NCBI GenBank assembly: GCA_022264855.1
Contig: JABYQU010000040.1
Span: 1 to 64,000 of the forward strand
DNA length: 64,000 nucleotides
From: Lenzites betulinus
Taxonomy: Eukaryota > Basidiomycota > Agaricomycetes > Polyporales > Polyporaceae
Direction: 5' to 3'
Shown here one piece after another: positions 1 to 12,600 of this stretch. Made by a program: the position numbers and the translations under genes. How positions within the stretch are numbered: position 1 is the stretch's first letter; every line of letters begins with the position of its first letter. Under the pieces are notes generated by a model. It did no database searches. It worked only from the letters and a program-made list of their open reading frames with translations, and was not told the origin of the DNA.

Positions 1-459
1 ACGTCCTCGTGATCCGCTCGTGGTTCTTTCATTCTGCAATGGCCATTCTGCAGTAACAAGTAAGCCTAAGCGCATTCCTGCAAATCGACTTCAGCTAGCG
101 GACGTTCGAACTTCTCGGCATCGACAATTCCGTGTCCAAAGACTTCCGTTGCCCTCCTGCAAAGACCTTAGGGGAAGTATTAGGCGCACTTTCAATCTTT
201 ACCCGCCGCCACTGTGCGATCTCCACGTCTTGTACCAAGTTTTAGTATCGCCATGGTCGAGTGTTGTGGTAAGAAACCCGGACACGCGCTTATATCGTCA
301 GTGATCGCATAGCTAGCGCCTGGATGCCGCATACTCCCTCCGCCGATCACATACAAATAACTAATAGTCCTAGGCCTAGTGCTACATGTCCGACCCGACC
401 TACGCGCCCTCAAGTCTTCCAGCCTCCTCGGCCTTTTCCAAATCTTCACGCCTCCGCTT
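1..459. repeat. Left arm of a long perfect inverted repeat (continues past window edge)
   Basis: Position k pairs with the complement of position 30580-k. I compared the whole arm and saw no mismatch from 1 to 454; one mismatch at 455 and pairing again to 459, after which similarity stops. The arm is cut by the window start, so its true length is unknown. On the minus strand, 459-400 carries an orphan copy of the last 19 or so codons of the gene that ends at 30180, including its stop. There is no independent gene in the arm. Confidence 0.95.
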
Positions 460-632
460 TCTCTTCTACGTGCCCGAGGAGTTCCTTTTTTGACGGATGG
501 CGGTCCATGTGGTAGCTCCCCCCAAGCTGGCACTCGCTCCCTTATGCCAAGGCCCCCAGCGTGGTCTGTTGAGCTTGCACCAGTCTGCATATCTATTTTA
601 GCCTTCTCAAACATGTTCGCGGGGCATTTAAC

Positions 633-3600
633 TTACTGCATGACTTGCGCGGTATGAGTGAAATCGTAACACTGCTCGTGGACAGCAAGATCTTCACGAT
701 CCATCTCTTGCAAAGCATCCAGCCACTCCTGAGAATAGGCGTTTTTTGGAAGGCACGGGACCGCAGCGCGCGAGTTGTCGAAGCGAGTAGTTACTTGTCG
801 CCAGTGTACTGCCGCACCGCGACTGTTGCGATTTGTCTCGCTGACGCGCATCTTCCGATAGATTGCGTCAAATGCCCGTAGCCATGCAGTGAGATCAGGG
901 TGTCGCCACCGCTTCTGAAGTATCTCGTAGTGCGTTATGTCGTTTTCCACGCTCGATTCATCAGAGCTCATGCCGTCCACACCAAGTTGTCGGATCATCG
1001 TGACATGAGGCTTGAGAGCGTCATAAGAGAGTGCCGCCGTCAACCGACGGTTGAACAACTGCAAAGACTCAGATACGAATCCGAGGACTGCATAGAAGTG
1101 GCTACTCACCCCACGCTTCCGTTCCTCTCGATTGGCTTTCTTCTTCGCTTTCTTCTTGTCCGCTTCGCCCGAAATACTGGTCTTGTACTTGCGTGACAGG
1201 TGCCGCAGGTGTGTAGCGAATACCTTCTTGATGGCACTGATATCGTCACACTCGTACTCGTCCGAGTCTATAAAGCTACGTGCGAAGACAGCAATTGCGG
1301 ACTTGTTCCAAGCTGTGGCTGGAGGGGAGGTGAGGTCTGGACGGAATCGTTCGGCTGTACAGCAGTGTCCATCCCTTCGCGGATCATAGCGTTGAACCTC
1401 CTCTGCGAGTGGGATCAGTGAGGCATCGAAGGATGCCTTTCTATGTTCCCGCTTCATCAACGTCCGTGCGTGACATTGCACTTCAGCCTGAGTGCATGCT
1501 TTAGACTCGACCGCAGAGTATAAATGAATGATATATATTCACGTACCTGGAGAAGCAATTGGTCATCGGTGCGGTGTTCTGGTAGGCCTTTGAGTTTGGG
1601 TCGACGACGACTAGGAGTATAACCAGTGTCCGAGCTATCGGAATCGTGCTCCCGTGAGCTGGAGCTGCTCGCATGGTTGGGTCGACGAGGCTGTTGGTTC
1701 ACACTACTAGAAGACCCCGGAATGTTCGACCGACGGGCGGAATCTCCACGGTTTGAAGATAAGCCAGTCACGATGGCGGACGAGAGCTGTTGAAATCCTA
1801 CGGCAAGCTCTTTGATACCCTCTCTTAGCTCGGCCATATCGCCACGAGAGGCAGGTATTTGCTGCAGGATGCTAGTGAGTTGCACGTCGTGTACGAGTGG
1901 AAATTACGATGCGTACGTATGGGTTGTTTCCCGGAGCGGACGGCGCAGCGGGGCCGGGAGCGATCGCGGGGCGCGAGCTCGAGGGCGGGGGTGGCTGCGG
2001 CAGGATGCGAGTGAGGTGCACGTCGTGTACGAGTGGAGATTACGATGCGTACGTATGGGTTGTTTCCCGGAGCGGACGGCGCAGCGGGGCCGGGAGCGAT
2101 CGCGGGGCGCGAGTTTGAGGGCGGGGGTGGCTGCGGCAGGATGCGAGTGAGGTGCACGTCGTGTACGAGTGGAGATTACGATGCGTACGTATGGGTTGTT
2201 TCCCGGAGCGGACGGCGCAGCGGGGCCGGGAGCGATCGCGGGGCGCGAGTTTGAGGGCGGGGGTGGCTGCGGCAGGATGCGAGTGAGGTGCACGTCGTGT
2301 ACGAGTGGAGATTACGATGCGTACGTATGGGTTGTTTCCCGGAGCGGACGGCGCAGCGGGGCCGGGAGCGATCGCGGGGCGCAGGTATGGAGGCAAAGGT
2401 ACCATGGTTTGGTGAGCCGTAGCCGCACCTGCGTCGGCATGGTATGTACCATGGTGAGCAGCATGGGTGGACGTTGATGGCAGAGCCGGGTACATAGAGG
2501 ATACTTGCGCGTGAGAGCTTCCGACAGTGAGGTAAGCGGGGTCGAATCTCACAGAGGAGGTTGCCTCTGCTGATCGTTGGGCGGTCGAATATGTTGCTGG
2601 TCTGTGATTGCCAACAGACGATGATGAAGGAGGATGCTCTGCGGGATCAATTCGCATAGCACTGACGCCTTGCCGAATGGGTGCAGGTGTCCACGGAGGT
2701 CTGGCCGGCGTGGTAGAGGCGGGATGAAATAGCGGTGCTAACGGTTGAGATATGACCGCCGAGGAAGGCCCTGGTGTTTGTGATCCTTGGAGAGACTGGT
2801 ACGTGCTGTGCCCCGCGGACTGCACACGGCCGTGACCTGACAGACTACCTCCCAAATTAGATGGCACAGTGGAGCGTTGGGAAGGGGGCAGCGTAGCGTC
2901 GGTGCTCATTGGAATTTCGCCGTCTAAGACGCCATGACCGGCCATACCGAGTGAAATCCCAGGAGCGATGACCCCGAGGTCGTATGTATCCGGCGTGTCG
3001 TCTTGTAACGATCCTTGGGGAGTGCCGTCTGTCATCTCAACGTCGTGAGGCTCGTTCGATATCGCATTTCTGGCGCCAGTTGACGGCGTGTCTCCTTGTA
3101 CGCTTTGCAAGGGCATTACGGAGCTCGGCGACATGCACGAGGGCCGGTCCACTGGCTCACTACCGCGGTGAGGCAAAGGTTCGTCGACGTTGGCAGAGGA
3201 GGCGGATGCATTTTGATCGCCGTCGGATAGGCTATACAGCTGTGTGCCGCCGTGTTGGCCATAATGAAGGGCAACGTTACCATTGCCATCCGAGGGCGAA
3301 GGCTGTTCGACCGTATGAACATGGGACCCGTCCGGCCTATTCTCCAGAGATATGGCCTGCACCAGCCCAGTTGTATCTCTTGCAGCATGTGAAAGCGGGG
3401 AGGGGATTCGAGGCAAGGAGGGAGAATGATCTAGTTCGTGTTCGTGTGTGCCGATAGCGAGTGCTTCTTCTTCGACCGGATGGGCCATGCCTAGGGAAGT
3501 TGAGGGACCGAAAGTGCTTTGAGCGTGCACCTCCGTGAATTCGTGAGTGTGCTCGATGAATGAGAGCGGGAACACGCTCTCGACCATCTCAGGTATGCTA

Positions 3601-5889
3601 GCTACACTTCCAGAGTGCTGCATTGACGGTAGATCGCTACTGAGAGGAGAGGGGTTCTTGATCAACCCTCGAGGTCTGGTAGGATCCGGGTGGTGCTGAC
3701 AGCCTTGATGATGAGCTATCTCAGGAGATATGCACGCAGTATCTTCGGAATGTGCTGAGGAGGATAAGATGGGACTTGTCGCAGAGGAAGGCTGAGAGGG
3801 CGGGGCAGCGCTATGACTCGCGCCAGGAATCTGTGTGTCATTGGAGGCGGGAAAGGCAGGCGAAAAGGGCCTGTGTGACCCTGAGGGCTGAGGAGAACCT
3901 GACGGAGAGCCACGGTCAAAACTCTCACCAACAGGTGTACGGGGAGCGCTGATAACCGTTGGCGGTAATTGTGGGGAGGACACGGGAAGGGAGCTCCGTA
4001 CTACGCTCCGCGGGGGGTCAGGATGATGTGGTGTAAGAGGAGTGGTCTCCCGAGGTGTAATTGAGGGTTGCTCGAAAGGTTGAGGTACATTAGATACCGG
4101 AGAAGGCGCCGACTGGCGTTCGAGAAGAAGCGGGGGTTGGATCGCATCACAGTGGCTGGGGCTTTGTGAAGCAAGAGTACACGATAGATGCTGCTCGATA
4201 GCCTGACTGTCGCCGGCGGAACCCTGTGCCACCGGATGAGTATCAACGAGGTGGTTCTCGACACAGCAGGACAACTCACACGCAGCGGACCGTCCCCGGT
4301 TCTCTGTACCTGCAGCTCGGCGTCAGGGAGGCCAATGGAGGAGCGGGTATGCGTGGGACTTTGTGAAGCAGGAGTTCGTGGTGGATGCTGCTCGATAGCC
4401 TGACTGTCGCCGGCGGAACCCTGTGCCACCGGATGAGTATCAACGAGGTGGTTCTCGACACAGCGGGACAACTCACACGCAGCCGATCGTCCCCGGTTCT
4501 CTGTACCTGAAGCCCAGGTAGAAGCTCAGAAGAGCTAGCGCAACTATTGGGCCCTTGGAGCGCGCTATCAGTATCACGCTCTGAGCCCTGCCGAGAAGGT
4601 CTAATTGCCGGAGCTAGCGAATGCCATGGGGCGCGGTCCAAGGAGACAGATAAGTTGCCAGGCTCTCTCGTACGGCTACGATGAGCTGCTGGGTCGTCGA
4701 CTATGCAGGTCACGTCGTTGAGATATATATTATCAGTATGGATGTTCCCCAACACTGGCGCACAACACACTGACCCGTGGGCCGAGCTCTTTTGCGCGGA
4801 GGGCGATTGATGGTACGTGCCAGGTCAGTGTCGTCCGTCGACGACCCCCCGGATCTAGGACGTTTCCGCCCCTTCTGTGTACGATCTCGTAGCCGAGGTA
4901 TAGGTACCATAGGCCTTTCGGTCCTTCGTGTCCGTGTTCTATCTTGTAACCTATGCGATGTAAAGGAAAATGTCACTAGTCGATCACGCATCCAGGCGAA
5001 GTTCGCGGTACCGTTGTTGATTTCCGTTTAGCCTCTCGCTGCTGTTCGGATGCGGAGCTGTGGCGAGGGAAACATCGTGGTTGGTAACAATATATCCTTG
5101 AGGAAATTCGGCGACGCCATATCCAGCTCTGTCAGATGGTAGCAATTAGCTGATGACAACGACGGGATATAGGAATTCGATACCCGCTCTTGAACATTGT
5201 GTGTTGGCACCGGATAATCGCCTCGTGAGAATTGTTGTGTTTCAACCGGCACGTACGAATCGTCCAGCATGGGGGGTCGCATGTGGATACGGGGATCAGG
5301 AGGAACGGATGTGAATATGTTCCGCTCGGCATTGTTGTTGTAATACGGATCGCTGGGGGGTATGCTGACTTCAAAGAAACCCGCAGGATGAGGCACAGTC
5401 GCCCTATAGCATACGGTGAGTGCAGAGAGCTAGCAATCATACATGACGACCTACGGGATGTCAGGGTGCTGAGACCATGGAACGCCGTTCGCCTGGGTCA
5501 CAAGCCAGGGTGGGTACCCGTATGCGTACTGCGAGTAGGGAGATACCATGCGCCTGAGGTACAGTTAGTGACAGAAAGAACATATGCGAAAACCCTACGC
5601 ACGTTTGAGGGTCGAATCCTGCGCTGTCCTGGGGAGGATAGAAAGGCATCCCTCCGTATTGAACAGAATTGTGAAGCGAAGCCTCTGCCATGACGTTGTC
5701 CGTACTTCCTGTGGCGTTGAACCAAGCATGTTGCCAGCCTACAGGGTGCCCTCGGCTTATAGAGCCGTCAATCGTGAAGTTCCTATCCCCCTCGTCGGAG
5801 TAAGATTCATCATCAGATGTGTCCATATCGCCATCCTCAGACGCGGGTTCGTAGCTATACATGAGAGCCCTTTGGTCTAGATGCGCCAT
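633..5889 (-). CDS. Large Ser/Pro-rich, mostly disordered protein with duplicated exon+intron units; unknown function
   Basis: Not recognised. Start ATG at 5889 (MAHLDQRALM). Supported exons: 5889-5603, 5553-5455, 5403 to about 5060, 4950-4775, 4700-4507, 4420-4310, 4223-2325, 2266-2189, 2130-2053, 1994-1917, 1861-1547 and 1487-633; only the junction between about 5060 and 4950 is unresolved. The product is about 1,450-1,500 residues: an acidic N-terminus, a Tyr/Pro-rich stretch, a basic KR-rich patch (likely nuclear signal), a 633-codon Ser/Pro-rich exon, three 26-residue Pro/Ala repeats, and a C-terminal part of about 285 residues rich in charged helices with a KKKAKKKANREERKR stretch. Stop TAA at 635-633; the same bases form a perfect donor (CA|GTAAGT), so splicing into the inverted-repeat arm is possible. 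Its layout resembles the gene at 30722-33007 (weak inference). Confidence 0.75.
1862..2390 (-). repeat. 136-bp tandem repeat, about 3.8 copies; each unit is one 78-nt exon plus one 58-nt intron
   Basis: Copies start every 136 bp (exon parts 1917-1994, 2053-2130, 2189-2266 and the end of the big exon at 2325). Read on the minus strand, each unit has a GT donor after ...AACCCATAC, a 58-nt intron ending in CTGCCGCAG, and a 26-codon phase-0 exon encoding PPPPS(N/S)SRPAIAPG then PAAPSAPGNNPY. The last intron (1862-1916) is 55 nt and also ends in CAG. GC-rich; near-identical between copies. Confidence 0.9.
4188..4584 (-). repeat. 197-bp tandem duplication: 111-nt exon plus 86-nt intron
   Basis: The two copies are offset by exactly 197 bp (for example the ATGCTGCTCGATAG blocks at 4188 and 4385). 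On the minus strand the introns are 4421-4506 and 4224-4309 (86 nt each, GTACAG...GGCACAG), enclosing exon 4420-4310 (37 codons, GSAGDSQAIEQH...). The start of the next exon at 4223 repeats the same GSAGDSQAIEQH. Phase 0 is kept, so the copy adds 37 residues without a frameshift. The right-hand limit of the copy is approximate. Confidence 0.88.
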
Positions 5890-6870
5890 CTGTTAATTTG
5901 TATGCTAAAAGATTCGTAGTGAAATGCCTACCTCGCCGGGCACGACGCGGCGCGTCTGGTGTCGAGGTGTTGGCATTCATGTAGAATAGTAGTGTATTAG
6001 TATCTGGTAACTGTTGAAGTTTGGACTGTGTCTCGTATGGTGAGCGGAGATGGTGTTCTGAGTGAGCAAGGAGGAATGAGTGGCTCACCACGAGGATTAC
6101 TCACATTTCAGACAAAGCAGTTTCTTACAAAACGTCATTGTGGGCGTTCTATCCACATTATAATATCCCCTTGTTATGAATGGATGTCGAGCAAGTTTAA
6201 CATGTTGATATTCAGTCGTGAGAAGACCTTCAGCTTCTTGATGAGCGACTCGCATGCAAAACGAGCTACCAGCAAGCCGATTCAAGGAGCACGAATTTGC
6301 AAGAGAGGCGCAGTGTCGATCCCCGTACATGACAATCCTAATATGCTGAAGGACTCGACGATCACAGAGGAGAGCCTAGAGTGCGAGCGAGCAAAAGTCG
6401 CTCTTCGATATCCTATGCCAGGCTGCAACTTGCTGCAAACCTTTCAAGCCTGATGGCTCAGCGCTTGAGCGCTGAGCGCTGAGCGCCTGAGTGCGAGCCT
6501 TCCAGATCCAGATCTGCTTAGGCGGAGGATGATGATAAGCGCCCAATACCTGGCGTGGCCACGCTCACTGCACTCGAACGTGCAGATATGCGAGTACTCG
6601 ACGTAACGACGTTGACAACTGGCCAATTTCGTCACCTGCGCAAAATAATGCGGTGGTCGAGTTCATTGAAAGCTAGTCGGCGTGCGGTCACCTTCAACGC
6701 GCGCATATGAATACAAAGGTAGTGCCGCACACATGTACTCCGCAGGATCTCTCAGCTGAGGAGCCTTCACAGCGCATCATATTCTTCAGACCAACCCGCA
6801 TCTACCCAGCATAAGGCCACCACTCGCTACTGTCATGTCGTTCTAGAGCGATACACTTCCCTGTACGTTC
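5890..6870. other. Intergenic stretch with a short GCGCTGAG palindromic repeat
   Basis: No convincing spliced reading frame on either strand. The only structure seen is at 6453-6490, where CTCAGCGCT/AGCGCTGAG units follow one another and can fold on themselves. It separates two minus-strand genes and must hold the promoter of the gene starting at 5889. Confidence 0.5.
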
Positions 6871-8099
6871 TCATTGCGGCACAACTCGAGACAACTTCGC
6901 CATGACCCGCTCGACAGCGGTACGGATCTGCCCTTGCAGCTGGACACATATGAGAGATGTGCTGCCGATAGCCGCTGGGTACTCACTTCTTCCAGCAAGG
7001 ATATAAGCCGCTCAACGGACCTGTACTCCTCCGCGACGCACAAGAGATCGGACAGATCCCGAACAGGGCCCGGGTAGCTGGGCAACGACCCGACAGCACC
7101 ATTCGCAGTGGTTGTCTCGAGCTATGCCGACATTAGTAACTAGTATAGTTATGCGTGAACGACGCACCGTGATGATAGCGAGCGCAGCGCTTTGTAGCTC
7201 CCTCTGAGCCTTCAACTCTTTGCGAAGCTGCTCGAGAGACGCAGAAGTCTCTTCCCAGTCAACGGCGTGCGCGAGGTCATGCCAACGCTGCAGCGCATCA
7301 AATTCGATCCCATCCGCGCGTGCAACTAGAACTTCGCGCCGTTCAGCGAGCTCTTGAAGCGTCTGTATGGCGGGCGTTATCGTAAACTGTATGATCTCCA
7401 ATGGGGCGTAGGGGGGGATGGTGCGCAAGAACGCGCGGAGGTCCTCCTGAACACCCGCATCAGTACTTGGCCGGTTACACAAGACGAGAGGCTCTAAACT
7501 GACTTGGGGACGGTAGAGGAATTCTATGCGCGGTACAAGCTCTTTGAAGCCGTCGTGAGCGCTTCTACTTTCGGCAGCCGTGGCGGTGAAGGCTTGGCGA
7601 GTCGTGCTGATGAGGTCCTCGAAGAAAGAGCGCTGGGCGCCGGTCATCGAGGAGCGGCTTCGAGAGAACAAGTCCTCTATCTTCACGACAATGCTGATGA
7701 ATTCAGGTTGTCCGCATGATATAAAGGGACTCACTTCAGACAACGCCAAACTCAATTCAGCCTCAGCTTGCAGTATACCGCTGACCTTGTCCTCGAAATC
7801 GGCAGGGGTCAAGAGGCGCTTGACCTTACGGGACTGCTGAAGCACGCTCTCTATAAACTGTTGAAGGAAATCCGCGTTCCGGTTGCGCAAAGACTCAGCC
7901 AGCTCCGCGATCCAGTTTAGCGGCTGCAACGGTGAAAGCCGGTGTTCGTCCAACAAGCTAGCGGAGGTGTCAACGCCTGGGCCGCGCGACAAAGGGGGAC
8001 TCACGTTCGTAACTCGACATCCAACGTCATTTGCAAGATCTTGAGGGTTGAGACACGTTCTTTAACGGCCAGATATTGGAGCTCAGCTTGGGACGACAT
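6871..8099 (-). CDS. Helical 'IPxY' family protein, paralogue 1
   Basis: Unknown function. Start ATG 8099 (MSSQAELQYLAVKERV), stop TGA at 6873-6871. Exons join at in-frame GT-AG introns, for example AC|GTGAGT near 8004, E|GTGAGTCCC near 7735, and a last intron before the exon LQGQIRTAVERVMAKL... . The protein, about 370 residues, is almost entirely predicted helix with long charged heptad-like runs and no membrane segment. The landmark is EDLRAFLRTIPPYAPLEI, matched by DEFRALLQSIPTYTPK (33903-35198) and DELEVLTGSLPPYSTN (38462-39855); a later block (DLSDLLCVAEEYRSVE) and the C-terminal exon also match both. Intron positions and phases are shared, so the three are paralogues. It shares a 610-bp divergent upstream region with the gene at 8712. 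Confidence 0.78.
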
Positions 8100-8711
8100 G
8101 AATGTCCGCAAGAGATGTAGAGAGACGTTCGCGGGGATCTGGCGGAAGGGCGGTCGATGAGACGGAGTATTTATGAGCACAGCTACAAACTACCGGTGTA
8201 GAGCACAATGCAGCGTCCATTTGGCAAGCGGAATTAGGGGAGACGTGCCACTCGATGAGCATCACGCCTTTCGCCTTTCGCTCTTTTTTCCCTTCTTAGT
8301 CCTTAGTCGTTCGCCATAAGGATATTTCCGACGGCATCTTGCTTGACCTTGAGGACCAGCCACCTGCGAAGGGACTCTCCCGGACTGAGAGACAAACAGA
8401 TACGCGACGAAAGGCGAAAGGCAGCTACAGACTGATCCACTCGCCATTCTATGGCAGTAGAATACGTAATAGCTTGGATTAGTCAGCTGATATCTCAGAT
8501 CCGATTCGAGTGATGAACTGGAAACTCGCTTCCTAAGTTCCTTAGTACGCCTTTCACAGCGACCCAATGAAAGGGCTTGCGTGTACAATGACCGTTTCTC
8601 AATACGAGGTTGACTAGCTTTGTTGAATTATACAGATCATCACACCTCTAAAGCTGAAGGCAGATCAAACATCTGCATCCAGCTCCCTCTCCGCCTTCTG
8701 CAAATCTATCC
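8100..8711. promoter_or_regulatory. Divergent intergenic region between two genes
   Basis: This region separates the ATG at 8099 (-) from the ATG at 8712 (+), so it must carry both upstream control regions. No clear TATA box or repeat stands out, and the small frames here have no splice-consistent extension. Confidence 0.4.
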
Positions 8712-9548
8712 ATGTCTACGGTGTGAGTGTCAACTCTTTGCTATGATATACAATATCTAGAGCTCATCACCCGTCAGTAATATCACAACGACCTTCGGGA
8801 CGGCGAAGGCTAAATATTTGCCTGCGGATAACATCCACGACGCTGAGTCTTTCGACTGGGAAGACGTCATGGTCGTTATCGCAGAGATCCTCCCGGAGCG
8901 CTGTATGTGATGCTGTTCGCCCTATCAACTTCCTAATGATGATCTTGAACTCTTCTACAGACGCACTCGTTGTTAAGCGTTCTTTGGAGACTAGCGACAT
9001 AGTCGAATTCTCCGCGGTGATTCAAGACGACTGGAAATTTGTATGCGACGAGGTGAGCTATTCCACATAAATGTTCATACAATCTGAACGAGTTTCACCC
9101 CTACCCCAGGAAACACGCACTGTCAAATGGAGAACACCAACGATGACCATGTGGTCTAATCTGCGATTCGCACTGATCGACGATTTCTGGCTTTTTGTCG
9201 GCCAGTTCGCTGAAGCTCGCAATTACGCTATCCGCGACGTGTACGAGAGCGCCGCCCAGTTGCAGGCCGTGGTACGGTCCTTCCGGCCACTTTTTGTCGT
9301 CGCCACGGCGAGAAACGTAACAAACCCCTTCGACGGGCGGCCAGACTACAGCCGTGTGCGTTTCGGGTCTGACGTTCCTGCCGAAGATACCGACCACGAA
9401 TCCGACGAGTACGTACCCGCACCTCTCGCGCATTATCCTAGCGTGTTTGCTCAACGATTTGTTGCAGGTCTTAAGCTGTCAGCCTGCCATGAAGGGTGGT
9501 GAAAGACACCGAGCAATTTATCGCATGTGGGCGGATAGGGCTCTGTAA
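8712..9548 (+). CDS. Uncharacterised spliced gene, about 235 residues
   Basis: Not recognised. A tiny first exon (MSTV) starts at 8712 and is joined through an intron GTGAGTGTC...CGTCAG to NITTTFGTAKAKYLPADN. Further introns start at GTATGTGATG (about 8905), GTGAGCTATT (about 9054) and GTACCCGCAC (about 9414). The encoded protein has an acidic N-terminal half, a middle WRTPTMTMWSNLRFALIDDF stretch, helices around FAEARNYAIRDVYESAAQLQ, and ends in MKGGERHRAIYRMWADRAL with stop TAA at 9546-9548. No signal peptide or membrane segment is seen. It converges on the transposase gene, with only 143 bp between stops. The exon structure is internally consistent, which argues it is real; the function is open. 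Confidence 0.65.
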
Positions 9549-9691
9549 TCGTAGTAGCATGTAATCAACATGTATATCCCTCTTCCCTATCAGCCGTCCT
9601 CCGAGGTTCCCGAGGCTCTCTGTAGAGGAGTTACCTTGAGGAGCTACACACCGCGTGACACGTTAGCGAAAACTTGTCGCAGTGTTTGCAA

Positions 9692-12600
9692 TTAACGCAC
9701 CCGGTCTAATGGTAACACATGAACACAGGCCTTGGTGATGCCAGCAATCCTCAGCGGTGTCTTCGCGATATGACAAAGGATGTTTTGAGGACGGACAACG
9801 TGGACTTCGCGGGCGTATTCATCGTAATGTAGACGACCTCCGGCGTGAGGGAATTTTCGAAAGTTGTCTTTTTGGACGTCGCTTCCAGAAAGCTCCACCA
9901 GATGCTTGACAGCCAGAAACGTCTCCGAAACGAACTCTCCATTGCGCAACTTACGACGATGTGTGAAAATGCTCTGAATAGAGCCTGCTTGTGCGACAAG
10001 GCTGTCGGGGTGGGGGTGAAACTGCACGTTGCTATCTCTGGAAGAGGTGAGCTGTGGGCGATAGTGAATGCCGTGGATGATGATGTCTGAGTGGTTGAAG
10101 ATGGTGTGCGAAAGATAGCGCTGGTGGTGTTGCTTGGCTGTGACCGAGGGATCCACAAACAACAGCGTCGACGACTCCGCGTTCAACCGGTCCAGTAACG
10201 CTATGTAAGTCTCGCTGCTGAGAGCTGATTCCCTTCCACTGTTTCCTGGAGATGACAGGTCTGGGACCACGAACGGTGCATCGTTGGAACGCAGCACGGA
10301 CTCCAGTCTCATGCCGCGTTCATCCTCTCCAGATACATCACCGTACACCTTCAGGAACTCTTCAAGATCGACGGCTACTCGTGGATCCTGAAGCATGGGC
10401 TTGAGGTTGGCGGCACGACAGCTTGTCTTCATGAAGGTGCCTTCCATCTCGCCTAAAAGGCTATTAACGATGTGAGCGTATCGCTGATGAGGTAGAAGCG
10501 CACCAAACGTCAGATTAGAATTGATGTTTTGCAAGATGTAGTTGAAACGCTCGAAGACAAAAGACCTCCAAGATTGTACCGGCCCAAAAAGACGCATGAA
10601 GTCCGGTAGATGGAGGGCCAGGTGATGATTGGGTACGATCTTGGCTTCCTTGTACAGTATCTTCAGTTCTGCAATATAACGATGAAGATACTGCTCGAAG
10701 AGGTCGATATGAGAAGACGATATGCGCCAGATCCCTGCAAGAACGACAGCGGCCGCCAGGTCCATGAAGTTCTTCAACATATCCCACTTCCGCCCTTTCT
10801 CGTTTCCCCAGAGTAGAATCAAGGCGACTGGAAGAAGGACCGTACAGGTTGTGTGCCACTGGTCGGCGCTGAGTTTACCGTGCTCCGAGGTACCGAATCC
10901 GCGAGGGACTGGGTTGATCCAGCTTGGGAGTTGCATCGCCTCTCGTACTTCCCGAATGGCAGAGAATGCCTCTTGACCTAGGGCCGGTCCGCTCCGCGTT
11001 TCCTGTGCAGACTCTGATGTCTCATGGGCCACCCCGAAGTTGTCGTTGAGCGTGGGCGATGTTGCTGGAGCATCCTGTCGCAGCAACAATGATGATTATA
11101 GTTTCGAGCAACGTCACAAAAGATGTAACCGCGCACGTGTAAAGCGGACAATGTCCTGTCATCATGCAAGGCAGGCGTGAAATGAGAAGGTGTACCCGGA
11201 GAGCCATCTACTCCCTGCTAAGCAAATCAGCACGCGTATGCATGGAGCAAAATATTCACGAACCTCGGGGCCATTGAAAGGCTGCGCGCGGTTGATATGT
11301 GGTAGACCCTCTGTCGACGAAAAAACACCGATCGAAGTTGCATTCTGCTATGGGTGAGATGGGTTGAATGCCGTGGATCAGAATTAACACGGAAACGCCA
11401 TACTCACTGCTACCGCTGCAGCCAGGCGGCGTGCAAGTTCCTTCTTGGTGCCTTCTGGGGACACGCCGTACTGCTGGCATAACGATGCCAGGGCGTCTTT
11501 CCTGTATCGTACCAACGTAACACTAGGATCCTTGGATGTGAGAAGAGTCTTTCTTGCACGTTCAACAAGCTCTGACTCTTCAGTCTGGTTTCCCCCAAGA
11601 ACGAGCGGGGCGCCGGGTGAAGTCGAGCCCGGATGCGAGCCGGGAGACTCGCGGACAGGTACAACATCCTCAGACGACTGCGGGCTATAATGCGCTTGTG
11701 GTAGCCCATGCCTCTGTCGCTAAATAACCGGTTCCGTCAGCAACTGTGTCGTCAAGCAAATAGTTATGCTAGTCCTCACCCATTTGTCCAACTCCTTGGC
11801 GAGCACCTTGACTGTCCCTGCACGCCGTAGATCGCGCTCTTCACAAAGATGCCATAACACGCCTTTGGGACATCTGAGCAGCTCGTTGAAGCTTCCGGAG
11901 TACAGAACTGATAATCCCTTCTCCATGGCTTGGGAGGAGGGACGCAGTGGAGGAGGCTTTTGGGGGTTTGCGGCGGCGTCTCCATCCTCCGCGTCAACCT
12001 TCATACCCCAGACATCACGACAATGAGTTTTGATGAGACCGAGATATAGGTTGTGCATGGAGTCAACGACGGTGAACCGGACAGGATCCCAGTACGGCAG
12101 ACGCAGGAGTTCAGACCACCTAACCCCGAACTCCTGAAACACCTTCTCCCGTTCTGCGACGCTCCGGGCATCTTTCCAACGTCGAGCGTTCTCCCTATGC
12201 ATAGCTGAGCTGCGCTGTGGCCAAGAATGTTTGTCGATGTTCTCGATGTCCTCGAGCTTCAGATAGCAGAAGCTACAGAAATACGTTGACGCATGAGATC
12301 CTAACCCTGAAACCTGGCGGGCAGCGAGAATGTCGCAAATAAGAGGAATGAGCGCGGCGCGAACCAGATGATGAGAGGAATGTTTGGCAGTACGAGAAAA
12401 CCAGACGCCTGGAGACCAAAACCCAAGAAGGTCGTCGACGAGGAGCCCAATAAAGGGATTGATTTGGTCTAGGGAAGGTTTCCCGGGCCCCGGGATCACT
12501 CCCACTAGATACATGTTCTCAGGGAGATAGCGCAGGTGCAAGGGGATGTTGAAACAGATGAGGTATATGGCCGTGCTTGTAACCTTCTGCTTCGCTGTCT

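Noticed and set aside
20..304. Plus-strand open frame of 94 codons in the left arm
   Set aside because: The same frame appears on the minus strand in the right arm; it is a by-product of the inverted repeat with no splice partners or recognisable motif.
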